From Melioribacter sp. (GTDB taxonomy: Bacteria > Bacteroidota > Ignavibacteria > Ignavibacteriales > Melioribacteraceae), in contig JAHEZQ010000007.1 of assembly GCA_023250955.1 (NCBI GenBank), positions 1-64,000 on the forward strand: a stretch of 64,000 nucleotides of DNA. Direction: 5' to 3'. Of the stretch, positions 26,036-33,659 are shown piece after piece. The first letter of the stretch is position 1, and each line of letters opens with the position of its first letter. Below the pieces are notes generated by a model. That model was not told the DNA's origin, did not search any database, and saw only the letters and a list, made by a program, of their open reading frames with translations. The translations under genes and the position numbers were made by a program.

Positions 26036-26629
26036 TTCTCTTTTGCAATAACGGCAGACTTTTGCTTTGGCTTTTATTTTTTCCGCACAGTAAGGGCACT
26101 CCTTCATTTCCTCGCCGATCTCACCATCTACAGCATCTGCAAGTTTAAATGCTTGTTTGTTCATCTGATACTCTTTATATAATTCCTGCGCATCAGAAAG
26201 AGCTTCCTTTAACTGTTGAGGACGGGAAATATTAGTGTAGCTTGTTTCACCCATCTCTGCTGCTGTTTGAATCTGCACGTCTCCAAATCCCATAATCCTT
26301 CCAAGGAGTGACTGCTGATATGAAACATTATTTATTTTATCAATCGGACTTTCTTTAGAATTAATAGAGAAGACGCCAAATTCATCAATGACGCGATAAT
26401 TTGTAACAACCCAAATATCAAATTTCCAGAAATAATATTTGAACACAAAGTATATAACCGCAAGAAATGGAAGAGCGAAATACCACCAATATAGTCTGTC
26501 GAGTTTTGTAAAAAAGTAAAGCGATAATGATATTAGAATTAATGAAAACAAAAAGGGAATAATAAGCACATACCAATGTTTGTGAGTTTCGAAAAGTATT
26601 TGTTCATCTTTTCTAAGCGGTGTTCTCAT
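26030..26629 (-). CDS. bacterial PH-domain membrane protein with C-terminal zinc ribbon
   Basis: 199 residues. Two membrane segments lie at about 22-42 and 48-65. They are followed by a bPH2-type domain with VVTNYRVIDEFGVFSINSKESPIDKINNV and ILGRIMGFGDVQIQT-like strands. The C-terminus has two CxxC pairs (CPYCAEKI and CRYCKREL) that form a zinc ribbon. The role of the family is unclear. It is the second gene after the Rrf2 regulator (12 bases apart), so it is probably under the same promoter. Its 3' end overlaps the methyltransferase gene by six bases. Confidence 0.85.
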   Translation of the reverse strand: MRTPLRKDEQILFETHKHWYVLIIPFLFSLILISLSLYFFTKLDRLYWWYFALPFLAVIYFVFKYYFWKFDIWVVTNYRVIDEFGVFSINSKESPIDKINNVSYQQSLLGRIMGFGDVQIQTAAEMGETSYTNISRPQQLKEALSDAQELYKEYQMNKQAFKLADAVDGEIGEEMKECPYCAEKIKAKAKVCRYCKREL

Positions 26630-26641
26630 TATTCCTCCTTA

Positions 26642-27070
26642 TTATAAAGAAGCAATTTTATTGGCGGTTTTCACTTTCAAATTTTCTAAAGTTTCTTCAC
26701 TTAACATTTTGAAAGCCTCATCACGAAGTTTTCCCCATTGATGATGAACCGGGCATGGGGTTTCTGTTGAGCAACCCGGAAATCCCAAAATACAAGATTG
26801 AAAAACATCCAGCCCGTCAATAGCTTCAACTATATCAATTAGTTTAATGCTGTCCGGATTTTTGCCGAGATAGAATCCACCATTCTTTCCTTTTTTAGAG
26901 CAAACTATTCCACTGGGAGTTAATATCTGCATAACTTTCGAAACAAATTCTTTCGGCACTTTTAATTCTTTTGAGACTACTTCGGCATTATATATTTTTT
27001 TTTCTTTAGCAGACAAAAAAAGAACTGCTTGAATACCCAATTCGCAAGCTTTTGAAAAAAATACCGTCAT
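26642..27070 (-). CDS. Rrf2-family [Fe-S] transcriptional regulator (NsrR-like)
   Basis: 142 residues. The N-terminal winged helix is followed by the Rrf2 dimerisation helix. Three cysteines (Cys93, Cys100 and Cys106) lie in the loop where NsrR and IscR hold their [2Fe-2S] or [4Fe-4S] cluster, although the spacing is longer than in classical NsrR. Beside nirK, sco and ric, the likeliest signal is nitric oxide, but IscR- or RsrR-like control is possible. A palindrome lies just upstream (27092-27107) and may be its own operator. Confidence 0.85.
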   Translation of the reverse strand: MTVFFSKACELGIQAVLFLSAKEKKIYNAEVVSKELKVPKEFVSKVMQILTPSGIVCSKKGKNGGFYLGKNPDSIKLIDIVEAIDGLDVFQSCILGFPGCSTETPCPVHHQWGKLRDEAFKMLSEETLENLKVKTANKIASL

Positions 27071-27091
27071 AATTTACCTTTTGAAAATCTC

Positions 27092-27107
27092 ATTAATTAA
27101 AATTAAT
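27092..27107. promoter_or_regulatory. AT-rich palindrome, possible Rrf2 operator
   Basis: ATTAATT-AA-AATTAAT is a perfect 7-2-7 inverted repeat, 22 bases upstream of the Rrf2 start. Rrf2 proteins commonly bind such AT-rich palindromes at their own promoters. The base composition of this genome makes chance repeats likely. Confidence 0.3.
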
Positions 27108-27273
27108 CTAATAAGCCCATATATGGAAAATTTCTTGAATTATTCAGTTTTTAGAAAAATAATTAAAATATTTTAATCTTTCTTTAACTCTATCTTAATT
27201 CAGGAACTCTAACTTTTCTACGTACAAATTAATCAATAATAGACAACAATCACATAATTACGAGGAGTTTCAA

Positions 27274-27609
27274 ATGAAGAAGTTAATTGCATTATTAGTT
27301 GTAGTTGCCTTTACTGCAACTGCATTTGCACAAGCTCAACCACAAAAGAAAGCAGAAGCTGCTAAACCAGCTACTAAAGTTGAAGCTGCAAAGAAAGTAG
27401 CGGAGAAAAAGGTTGAAACAGCTAAAGTAGCTGCTGACAAAAAAGTTGAAGCTGCTAAACCTGTAGCTGCAAAAAAAGTAAAAGCAGCTAAAGTAGCAGC
27501 AGATAAAAAAGTTGAAGCCGCTAAACCTGTTGCTGAAAAGAAAGTAAAGGCGGCTAAAGTAGTTGCTGATAAGAAAGTTGAAGCCGCAAAGAAAGAAGTT
27601 AAAAAGTAA
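27274..27609 (+). CDS. secreted Lys/Ala-rich hendecad-repeat protein
   Basis: 111 residues. A signal peptide (about residues 1-19, ending Ala-Phe-Ala) is followed by a strongly basic chain made almost only of Lys, Ala, Val and Glu. Residues 45-110 are six consecutive 11-residue units of the form KKV(E/K)AAK(P)VAx, with a further alternation of period 22. Eleven-residue helical repeats resemble those of group 3 LEA proteins and synuclein-like lipid-binding helices. An AGGAG site precedes the ATG. The antisense strand is also open, but that is a by-product of the composition. A terminator follows. Function unknown. Confidence 0.8.
   Translation: MKKLIALLVVVAFTATAFAQAQPQKKAEAAKPATKVEAAKKVAEKKVETAKVAADKKVEAAKPVAAKKVKAAKVAADKKVEAAKPVAEKKVKAAKVVADKKVEAAKKEVKK
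27406..27603 (+). repeat. six tandem 33-base units inside the Lys/Ala-rich gene
   Basis: Six consecutive units of 33 bases each encode an 11-residue KKVxAAKxVAx motif. Synonymous codons differ between units (for example gct, gca and gcc for Ala), so the repeat is conserved at the protein level more than at the DNA level. Confidence 0.85.
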
Positions 27610-27661
27610 TTTTAACGGATAATTTTTCATTAAAATTATTCTTGAAATTGTTGAAGACTAG

Positions 27662-27695
27662 AAAAGGAGAGTTTAACAACTCTCCTTTTTTGTTT
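27662..27695 (+). terminator. intrinsic terminator
   Basis: A perfect 12 bp stem (AAAAGGAGAGTT / AACTCTCCTTTT) with a TAAC loop is followed by TTG-TTT. It lies 53 bases after the Lys/Ala-rich gene and only 12-18 bases before the response regulator ATG at 27707. Confidence 0.85.
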
Positions 27696-27700
27696 ATCTT
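27672..27700 (+). promoter_or_regulatory. possible promoter for a leaderless response regulator mRNA
   Basis: TTTAAC (27672-27677), a 17-base spacer and TATCTT (27695-27700) would place transcription start at or next to the ATG at 27707. There is no ribosome binding site before that ATG. The -35 element is a weak match and overlaps the terminator stem. Confidence 0.25.
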
Positions 27701-27706
27701 ACTTTT

Positions 27707-28375
27707 ATGAGAATATTAGTTGTTGAAGACGAAAAGAAAGTTGCCTCTTTTATAAAGAAAGGTCTTGAAGAGGAATTTTACCAGGTAGATCTTGCTTCAA
27801 ACGGCAGGGAAGGTTTAGAAATGGTTATTGGTAATGAATATGACATGATCATTTCCGATGTAATGATGCCGGTTATGAATGGTATTCAATTTGTAAAAGA
27901 AATAAGAAAAAACGAAATTAACACGCCTATATTATTTCTTACTATTAAGGACAGCACCAAAGATAAGGTAGAGGGATTAGATTGCGGTGCGGATGATTAC
28001 TTAACCAAGCCATTTTCATTTGAAGAACTTACCGCACGAGTAAGATCTCTATTAAGAAGGAAGGAAACTCAAAAGGATAATATTCTTGCTGTCGCTGATT
28101 TAAGAATGGATCTTGTAGCTCATAAAGTAATCAGAACCGATGAAGAAATTATATTAACCCCAAGAGAATATTCCATTCTGGAATATCTTTTAAGAAACAA
28201 AAATAAAATTGTTTCTCGAACAAAGTTGATTGAACATGTTTATGATTTTCATTTTGACAGCGGCACGAATGTGATTGACGTTTATATTAACAAACTCCGC
28301 TCAAAGATTGATTTGCCTAATAAGAAGCAATTAATTAATACGGTTCGCGGTGTTGGTTACATAATAAAAGAATAA
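27707..28375 (+). CDS. OmpR/PhoB-family response regulator
   Basis: 222 residues: a receiver with the acidic pair near 7-8, phospho-acceptor Asp51 and a Lys in the LTKPFSFEEL motif, then a winged-helix DNA-binding domain with the ILTPREYSILEYLLRN and NVIDVYINKLRSKI stretches. It is followed 9 bases later by its sensor kinase. No ribosome binding site is seen before the ATG, which lies close behind a terminator. The two outer-membrane proteins downstream are possible targets of this pair. The CusR/CusS type is the nearest comparison. Confidence 0.93.
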   Translation: MRILVVEDEKKVASFIKKGLEEEFYQVDLASNGREGLEMVIGNEYDMIISDVMMPVMNGIQFVKEIRKNEINTPILFLTIKDSTKDKVEGLDCGADDYLTKPFSFEELTARVRSLLRRKETQKDNILAVADLRMDLVAHKVIRTDEEIILTPREYSILEYLLRNKNKIVSRTKLIEHVYDFHFDSGTNVIDVYINKLRSKIDLPNKKQLINTVRGVGYIIKE

Positions 28376-28384
28376 AGTAATTTT

Positions 28385-29821
28385 ATGTTCAAGAATATTA
28401 AATTGTTTTTTACTTCGACACGCTTCAAAATTACAATTTGGTATTCCTCACTCTTCCTTCTGCTTGAAGTATTACTCGGCGTAAGTGTCTACATTTATCT
28501 TTACCACATTTCTCATGTTAACTTGGATCAAAATTTAAGAACACAAGCAAGCGCAATTCTACGAGTTGTTGAAGAAAAACATCTTGATCTAGATACGTTT
28601 GAACCAACTTCTGTATATAAGACCGAGGATGAATTAATCTGGGACATTATATATGATGCTGTTGTTTTCAACAGAAGAAATACTTTTATTGAAATCTCAA
28701 CAGGGCAAAAATTAATTTATAAGTCCGCAAATCTGGGGCAATATCATTTGACGTTTCCGGATAAAAAGAACTCTGAGTTAATCTTTAATTATAATAACGA
28801 ATTATTATCGAAAGACGTAATCAGGGTTTGTCAGATGAAGGCGAAAAGGTTTATCGTAATTGTTGCATATCCGATCGAGAATATTGCACAAACATTAAAT
28901 AATCTAACCGATATTTATATAATGATGGCTCCACTTTTTCTAATAATCTCAATAATTGGCGGAGCGCTTATTTCAGCAAAGTCTTTATCACGCATAGATG
29001 CAATAATCAAAAAGACTGAAGAGATAACTGCGCAGAATTTATCTGAAAAAATCCCAGGTGGCGAATATTTTGATGAGTATGGAAGATTAGTAAATAAAAT
29101 GAATGAAATGATTCTGAGAATAAAAACCTCATTAGATTTTATGAACCAGTTTTCAATTTCGGCTGCACATGAACTAAAGACTCCGCTTACAATTCTTCGA
29201 GGTGAGATTGAGATTACGCTGAAATCGGAAAAAACACCTGAGCGTTATATTGAAGTATTAAAAAGTAATTACGAAGAAACAATCCGCCTAATCAAAATTG
29301 TAGATAACTTATTCTTTATTTCTAAGAGTGATAACGCTCTTATAACTGTAAATAAACAGAATGTTGAATTAATCTCATTTTTAAATTCCATAATTCAAAG
29401 TATGAGGCTGCTGGGACAAGAAAAAAATTTGGATATTGTTCTTGATTCAAATTCTAAAATCAATATTGATCTTGATCAAGATTTAATAAAACAAGCGTTA
29501 TCAAATATTATTGATAATGCCTTTAAGTTCGGCGATGAGAATACAACAATTCTAGTACATGCTGAAGAAATCAATAACACTATAAAGATTAGTGTTACCA
29601 ATACGGGTCCGGGCATTCCAAATGAATCGCTCGATAAAATCTTCAACAGATTTTATCGCGTTGATGTCTCTAGAACCAGAAAAACCGGTGGTGTTGGTTT
29701 GGGGTTGTCAGTTGTAAAATCTATTATCAATCTTCATGGAGGAAATGTTGAGGTAAAATCTGTTCCTAATGACAAAACAACAATTTCAATTTTTCTTCAG
29801 AAGAATCACAAAATAATTTAA
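28385..29821 (+). CDS. membrane sensor histidine kinase (CusS-like)
   Basis: 478 residues. Two membrane segments (about 15-37 and 178-199) flank a periplasmic domain of about 140 residues. A HAMP linker with residues near 200-250 follows, then HisKA with AHELKTPL (His262) and a C-terminal ATPase with NIIDNAFKFG, GPGIP and GVGLGLS. It pairs with the OmpR-type regulator 9 bases upstream. The short periplasmic sensor and HisKA type are typical of the CusS/QseC group, but no metal-binding motif is visible, so the signal is unknown. Confidence 0.92.
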   Translation: MFKNIKLFFTSTRFKITIWYSSLFLLLEVLLGVSVYIYLYHISHVNLDQNLRTQASAILRVVEEKHLDLDTFEPTSVYKTEDELIWDIIYDAVVFNRRNTFIEISTGQKLIYKSANLGQYHLTFPDKKNSELIFNYNNELLSKDVIRVCQMKAKRFIVIVAYPIENIAQTLNNLTDIYIMMAPLFLIISIIGGALISAKSLSRIDAIIKKTEEITAQNLSEKIPGGEYFDEYGRLVNKMNEMILRIKTSLDFMNQFSISAAHELKTPLTILRGEIEITLKSEKTPERYIEVLKSNYEETIRLIKIVDNLFFISKSDNALITVNKQNVELISFLNSIIQSMRLLGQEKNLDIVLDSNSKINIDLDQDLIKQALSNIIDNAFKFGDENTTILVHAEEINNTIKISVTNTGPGIPNESLDKIFNRFYRVDVSRTRKTGGVGLGLSVVKSIINLHGGNVEVKSVPNDKTTISIFLQKNHKII

Positions 29822-29898
29822 CATAAATCAATATCGGATAACAATATCAGATGCCTTTTTGATCTATGTCATTCACACTTAAGTTGTTATGTGACAAA

Positions 29899-29927
29899 TT
29901 GACAATCGAAAATGTAAATAGTATTTT
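29899..29927 (+). promoter_or_regulatory. candidate promoter for the beta-barrel genes
   Basis: TTGACA at 29899-29904, a 17-base spacer, and TATTTT at 29922-29927, about 80 bases before the ATG at 30009. The two hexamers and spacing are identical to those upstream of nirK. Confidence 0.5.
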
Positions 29928-30008
29928 CTATAAGAATAAAAAAATTACAAAATCAATTAGTTCAATTTATACTTAATAAATTTTCACAAAATAAATAGAG
30001 GAGTAAAA

Positions 30009-30566
30009 ATGAAATTACAATCAATAATCTGTAGAGGCGGTGGTTTTTTTGCAATGGTCTTAATTTTATTTTTATCTACTTCAGTAATTCAAGCACAGAG
30101 TTATTCCAATAATTCTACTTTATCAGAGTCACCTGCAGCAAGCTCTGGTGTTAATTGGTTGGTCGGAGGAAGATTCGGATTATCAATTGGCAGTGGCGGC
30201 GGTGGATCGTCTGCTGGATTACAAATTGGGCCGATGGCCGAGGTCCTCTTCAACAAGAATACTGCTTTGGGAAGTGAATTAAACATAAACACACAAGGCG
30301 GAACTCCCGTTGAGTGGGCGGTATATTTTAAATATTACTTCGACACATCAAATCCATCCATTAAGTTGTATGGCGACGGTGGAATGGGTTTGTGGTTTAT
30401 AACCGGCGGGCCATATATAGGCTTGCGTTTTGGTGGAGGAGCTCATTTCAAAGTTGCTAATAATCTTTATATCCCGGCTGATTTACAATTAGGTCCGGTT
30501 TTCGTAACAGGCGGAAACTTTTTCTACATAGCAATTACAACTGGTATTAGGTACGAATTGCCGTAA
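30009..30566 (+). CDS. small outer-membrane beta-barrel protein
   Basis: 185 residues with a signal peptide ending near Val-Ile-Gln-Ala-Gln. The mature part is rich in Gly and aromatic residues and alternates polar and hydrophobic residues (VEWAVYFKYYF, IAITTGIRYEL), as in an eight-stranded barrel of the OmpW/OMP_b-brl type. The last residues (RYELP) lie at the end of a strand as expected. A GAGGAG site precedes the ATG. It is followed 32 bases later by a second barrel gene, and a two-component pair precedes it. Confidence 0.75.
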   Translation: MKLQSIICRGGGFFAMVLILFLSTSVIQAQSYSNNSTLSESPAASSGVNWLVGGRFGLSIGSGGGGSSAGLQIGPMAEVLFNKNTALGSELNINTQGGTPVEWAVYFKYYFDTSNPSIKLYGDGGMGLWFITGGPYIGLRFGGGAHFKVANNLYIPADLQLGPVFVTGGNFFYIAITTGIRYELP

Positions 30567-30598
30567 GTAATTTCTAAACTAAACAAGAGGGTTACAAT

Positions 30599-31255
30599 AT
30601 GAAAAAAGTTTTATTACCAATTCTATCCATATTACTAATATTTACATTCAGTAATATTAATGCTCAAACACATTTTGCAGTTGGTGCTAGAGCTGGTTTG
30701 AACATCGCTAATTTGTCCTTCGATCCTGATATTCCTTCTGGAGTTACAAAAGCATCCAGAACTGGATTTTTATTTGGAGGACTGGCTGAAATTGGTTTTT
30801 CGCCAATGATTGCTATTCAATTTGAGCCAATGTTTGTTACTGCTGCAGGAAGCGAGCTTAGTTCACCTGCCGGTAAAGCTACTCTAAAGTTATCTTATTT
30901 AGAGATACCAATTCTTTTTAAAGTAAAGATTCCAGTTGGGGGACCTGTTACACCATATGTTTTCGCTGGGCCGAACATTGGTTTTGTAATGTCATCAAAA
31001 GAAGTGGATGAAATAAAGGGATTTCCCACCAGTGAAACTGATTTAAAAGATTTTGTAACAACTACTAATTTTGCAATTGATTTTGGTGCTGGTGCTGGTT
31101 TTGCCGTAGCTCCGTTAACAGTTATTGTACTTGACGTACGCTATTCGCTTGGCCTAACAAATTCTCTTAATGATAAAGGCAAGCAAAGTATAGGCTTTAA
31201 TTCTGTAAAATCAACAGGATTTCAAATTATTGCTGGAGTTATGTTCGGACTATAA
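30599..31255 (+). CDS. PorT-family outer-membrane beta-barrel protein
   Basis: 218 residues with a signal peptide ending near Asn-Ile-Asn-Ala-Gln. The start of the mature part (FAVGARAGLNIANL) and the LSYLEIPILFKVKIPVG and YVFAGPNIGFVM stretches match the PorT/OMP_b-brl_2 family of Bacteroidota. True PorT is a type IX secretion component; this protein belongs to the broader family and need not be part of that system. It is the second of two adjacent barrels, and a terminator follows. Confidence 0.8.
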   Translation: MKKVLLPILSILLIFTFSNINAQTHFAVGARAGLNIANLSFDPDIPSGVTKASRTGFLFGGLAEIGFSPMIAIQFEPMFVTAAGSELSSPAGKATLKLSYLEIPILFKVKIPVGGPVTPYVFAGPNIGFVMSSKEVDEIKGFPTSETDLKDFVTTTNFAIDFGAGAGFAVAPLTVIVLDVRYSLGLTNSLNDKGKQSIGFNSVKSTGFQIIAGVMFGL

Positions 31256-31275
31256 AATAATTGGATGGTTAAAAA

Positions 31276-31313
31276 TAAAAAGCCGCCGCAATATTTTTTG
31301 TGACGGCTTTTTT
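31276..31313. terminator. bidirectional intrinsic terminator
   Basis: AAAAAGCCG-CCGCAA and TTGTG-A-CGGCTTTTT form a stem of about 14 pairs with one mismatch and one wobble around a TATTTT loop. T runs flank both sides. It lies between the PorT-like gene and the convergent RlpA gene. Confidence 0.8.
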
Positions 31314-31318
31314 ATTTA

Positions 31319-31798
31319 TCAATTAAGTGTATTAATTGGATTAGTATCTGAATTTAATTTTACTTCTGAAACTTTCACTTTTATTACACCCCGGCCAATC
31401 ATACCGAGACTAAGTGCGGTTCCTTTAGATAAATCTAAATCACGTCCTTCAACGTATGGACCTCTATCATTTATTCTTACAATAACTGATTTGCCATTTT
31501 TTAAATTTGTTACTTGAAGGACAGTACCAAATGGTAATGACTTATGTGCTGCTGTAAGCGCCATTTGATCGTACTGTTCGCCGTTCGCCGTTAACTTTCC
31601 GTGAAAGCGCGGACCGTACCAAGATGCGGTCATTACACCTATTTCGTTAAAGTTAACAGATGTCATGTTGGATTCTGCATCTTTGCTTACAGTTATTTTA
31701 GCTGCACCATTTATCTCGCCCGCAGAAGTATCGCGAAGATTGAACCCAACACTTACAGCGACCAGACTGATGATGAAAACTATTTTTAACGTACGCAA
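31319..31798 (-). CDS. rlpA: RlpA-like double-psi beta-barrel protein
   Basis: 159 residues with an N-terminal hydrophobic segment. The double-psi barrel reads TASWYGPRFHGKLTANGE, LTAAHKSLPFGTVLQVTNL, RINDRGPY (catalytic-type Asp) and GRDLDLSKGTALSLG, all diagnostic for RlpA. E. coli RlpA is a lipoprotein with a SPOR domain; this one has neither, as many short family members do. It probably cleaves or binds denuded glycan strands at division or in the envelope. Confidence 0.88.
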   Translation of the reverse strand: MRTLKIVFIISLVAVSVGFNLRDTSAGEINGAAKITVSKDAESNMTSVNFNEIGVMTASWYGPRFHGKLTANGEQYDQMALTAAHKSLPFGTVLQVTNLKNGKSVIVRINDRGPYVEGRDLDLSKGTALSLGMIGRGVIKVKVSEVKLNSDTNPINTLN

Positions 31799-31873
31799 AT
31801 TTTACCTCTTTTTTATTGAACATACCTTTTAAGTTGGAGTAAAGGAAAACTTTAGGTGAAAATACAGGTGGAG

Positions 31874-32209
31874 TTAATTTTTCAGATAAGTAAGAAGCCT
31901 AAGGCTAGTTCTTCTTAGATTTTCCCGGATTACAAGACATTGTTTTATTAATAAGTCTTGTTCGGGATGTTGAAAGTTTATTTGTAAGCCGTAATAGTTA
32001 ACAGTATTACTATTAAATGGCATTTCAAATCTATAAACTGCTATAGATTTAATTATATCGCTGTTATTCGCTTCCTGATGCTGATTTAAAAAAGACACTG
32101 ACTCTCTTAACGGAATGTTTCCATTAAAAGAATTAGCTTTAGCGTAGGCCGAAACGAACGATATCGCTATAAACAAGATTGCAAAATATGTCTGATTTCT
32201 ATGTTTCAC
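31874..32209 (-). CDS. small exported protein of unknown function
   Basis: 111 residues starting at a GTG (32209) with a weak site before it. The first 25 residues form a signal peptide (ending near Ala-Tyr-Ala-Lys-Ala). The rest is mixed polar with no recognisable motif. It is flanked by the RlpA gene and a 418-base gap with no gene. I am not certain it is expressed, but the signal peptide makes a chance frame unlikely. Confidence 0.5.
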   Translation of the reverse strand: MKHRNQTYFAILFIAISFVSAYAKANSFNGNIPLRESVSFLNQHQEANNSDIIKSIAVYRFEMPFNSNTVNYYGLQINFQHPEQDLLIKQCLVIRENLRRTSLRLLTYLKN

Positions 32210-32627
32210 TATAATTTCAACTAATTATCTAAAACTTACATCTAAATTTAATTAATTAAGAAATACGAGCCAATTTTTAGATGCGACTGCAATCACAATT
32301 CAAAAAATAAATTTGATAGAAAACCTCGTTTTACACAAATTTTGACGTTGGTAGGTTTTTTTAGTGCTTCAAAAATAATTTGTTACCTTTTTTGTGGGTA
32401 AAAAAAGTTCTTTGGCTTTAAGCGGAATATTTACTCTTTAATAAGGAATTCCAGCCATTTGAATAAAATGTTGTAGACAAGAGCAATCAGTAAATCTAAG
32501 GATGAGTTATCGCTCAATAGATTTATTTCTTGATAACGTCATCGCTTCCGATTTACAGTCATAATCATTTTTCATAATTTACTTTTAATAAACTTAATTT
32601 CTAAGAACAATAAATGAATGGCTCTCA
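32210..32627. other. intergenic region with a possible RNA hairpin
   Basis: There is no convincing gene here. The stretch is very AT-rich. It holds a two-tiered inverted repeat at 32489-32527 (listed separately) about 100 bases before the DUF4922 gene, and a short TTACC/GGTAA pair followed by an A run near 32382-32406. Confidence 0.5.
32489..32527. other. two-tier inverted repeat upstream of the DUF4922 gene
   Basis: An outer arm AGTAAATCTA (32489-32498) pairs with TAGATTTATT (32518-32527), with one G-T mismatch or wobble. Inside it TGAG and CTCA pair around a TTATCG loop. It could be a 5' leader hairpin or a protein-binding site. Confidence 0.35.
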
Positions 32628-33623
32628 ATGATAATAAACGATAAACCAGATAGAAATTCTGGTGCTGATTGGTGGGCAGAGCAATCTAAAAAACTACTCG
32701 AAGATCAAAAACAATCATGGCCATTACTAAAAGAGAATTATCAAAATCTTTCTGCAACAAAAGTTCGAACATTTGAATTTGACGGTTTTGAGGTTAAGAT
32801 TCAGTTTAATCATGCAAGAATAAAATCATCTTCTGCAGATGTAAGTGATTATGCCATTAAATCACGTAAATGTTTTTTGTGTGTTGATAATCTTCCCAGA
32901 GAACAAACAGCTTTAGGGTACAATAAACATTTTGTTATTCTTGCTAATCCATATCCAATCTTACCGGAACATTTTACAATTTCAAAAAAAATCCATTCGC
33001 CGCAAATTCTGATCGGCAATTTTGCCGAGATGCTTGCCCTTTCTCGCGACTTAGGTAAGTACTATTCAGTTTTTTATAACGGGGCAAAATGCGGTTCTTC
33101 CGCGCCGGATCATATGCACTTTCAGGCAATAACAAAAAATACAATCCCGGTAGAAACTGAATTCGATAAAATGATAAATAAATTTTCCAAAGAAGTCTTG
33201 CGAAACGGAAAAATTGAAGTCCGATTTTTCGAGGAACATTTGCGTTACTTTATTTCATTCGAATCCGGAAATAAGGGTGAGTTACTTTATGTTTTCAAAA
33301 CTTTAATCAATGCACTTAGAAAAATATCTCCCCCGCATGAAGAACCTCTAATAAACATGCTGGCGAGTTATCGAGAAAATATTTGGCGCTTGATTTTCTT
33401 CCCCCGAAGCAAACACAGACCAAAACAGTTTTTTGCTGAAGACGATAACAAATTGTTAATTAGTCCAGCTACGATTGATATGGGTGGTTTGATTATTGCT
33501 CCGCGCGAAGAAGATTTCTTGAAAATTACTAAGAGCGATGTAATTGATATTTATAAACAAGTAACTATAACAAAAGAATATTTTGAATATTTAAGAAAAA
33601 AAATCGGTGAGATGTTTATTTAA
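32628..33623 (+). CDS. DUF4922 protein, HIT-like nucleotidyltransferase fold
   Basis: 331 residues. Cys-containing start of the fold (RKCFLCVDNLPREQ), NPYPILPEHFTIS, and CGSSAPDHMHFQA near residue 160 match the layout of GalT/HIT-like proteins and of Bacteroidota DUF4922. The HMHFQ motif is like the active-site H-x-H-x-Q of nucleotide transferases and phosphorylases such as GDP-L-galactose phosphorylase. Cys residues may bind zinc. The substrate is unknown. It is a single gene, convergent with the phosphatase gene. Confidence 0.75.
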   Translation: MIINDKPDRNSGADWWAEQSKKLLEDQKQSWPLLKENYQNLSATKVRTFEFDGFEVKIQFNHARIKSSSADVSDYAIKSRKCFLCVDNLPREQTALGYNKHFVILANPYPILPEHFTISKKIHSPQILIGNFAEMLALSRDLGKYYSVFYNGAKCGSSAPDHMHFQAITKNTIPVETEFDKMINKFSKEVLRNGKIEVRFFEEHLRYFISFESGNKGELLYVFKTLINALRKISPPHEEPLINMLASYRENIWRLIFFPRSKHRPKQFFAEDDNKLLISPATIDMGGLIIAPREEDFLKITKSDVIDIYKQVTITKEYFEYLRKKIGEMFI

Positions 33624-33659
33624 GTATCGAGCCAGTTAATATGAAATAATTAAAAAATC

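Noticed and set aside
27295-27630. Open frame on the minus strand opposite the Lys/Ala-rich gene
   Set aside because: It is the antisense of a low-complexity gene and encodes a Phe/Cys/Ser-rich chain, as expected from the complement of Lys/Ala codons. The plus-strand gene has the signal peptide and the ribosome binding site.
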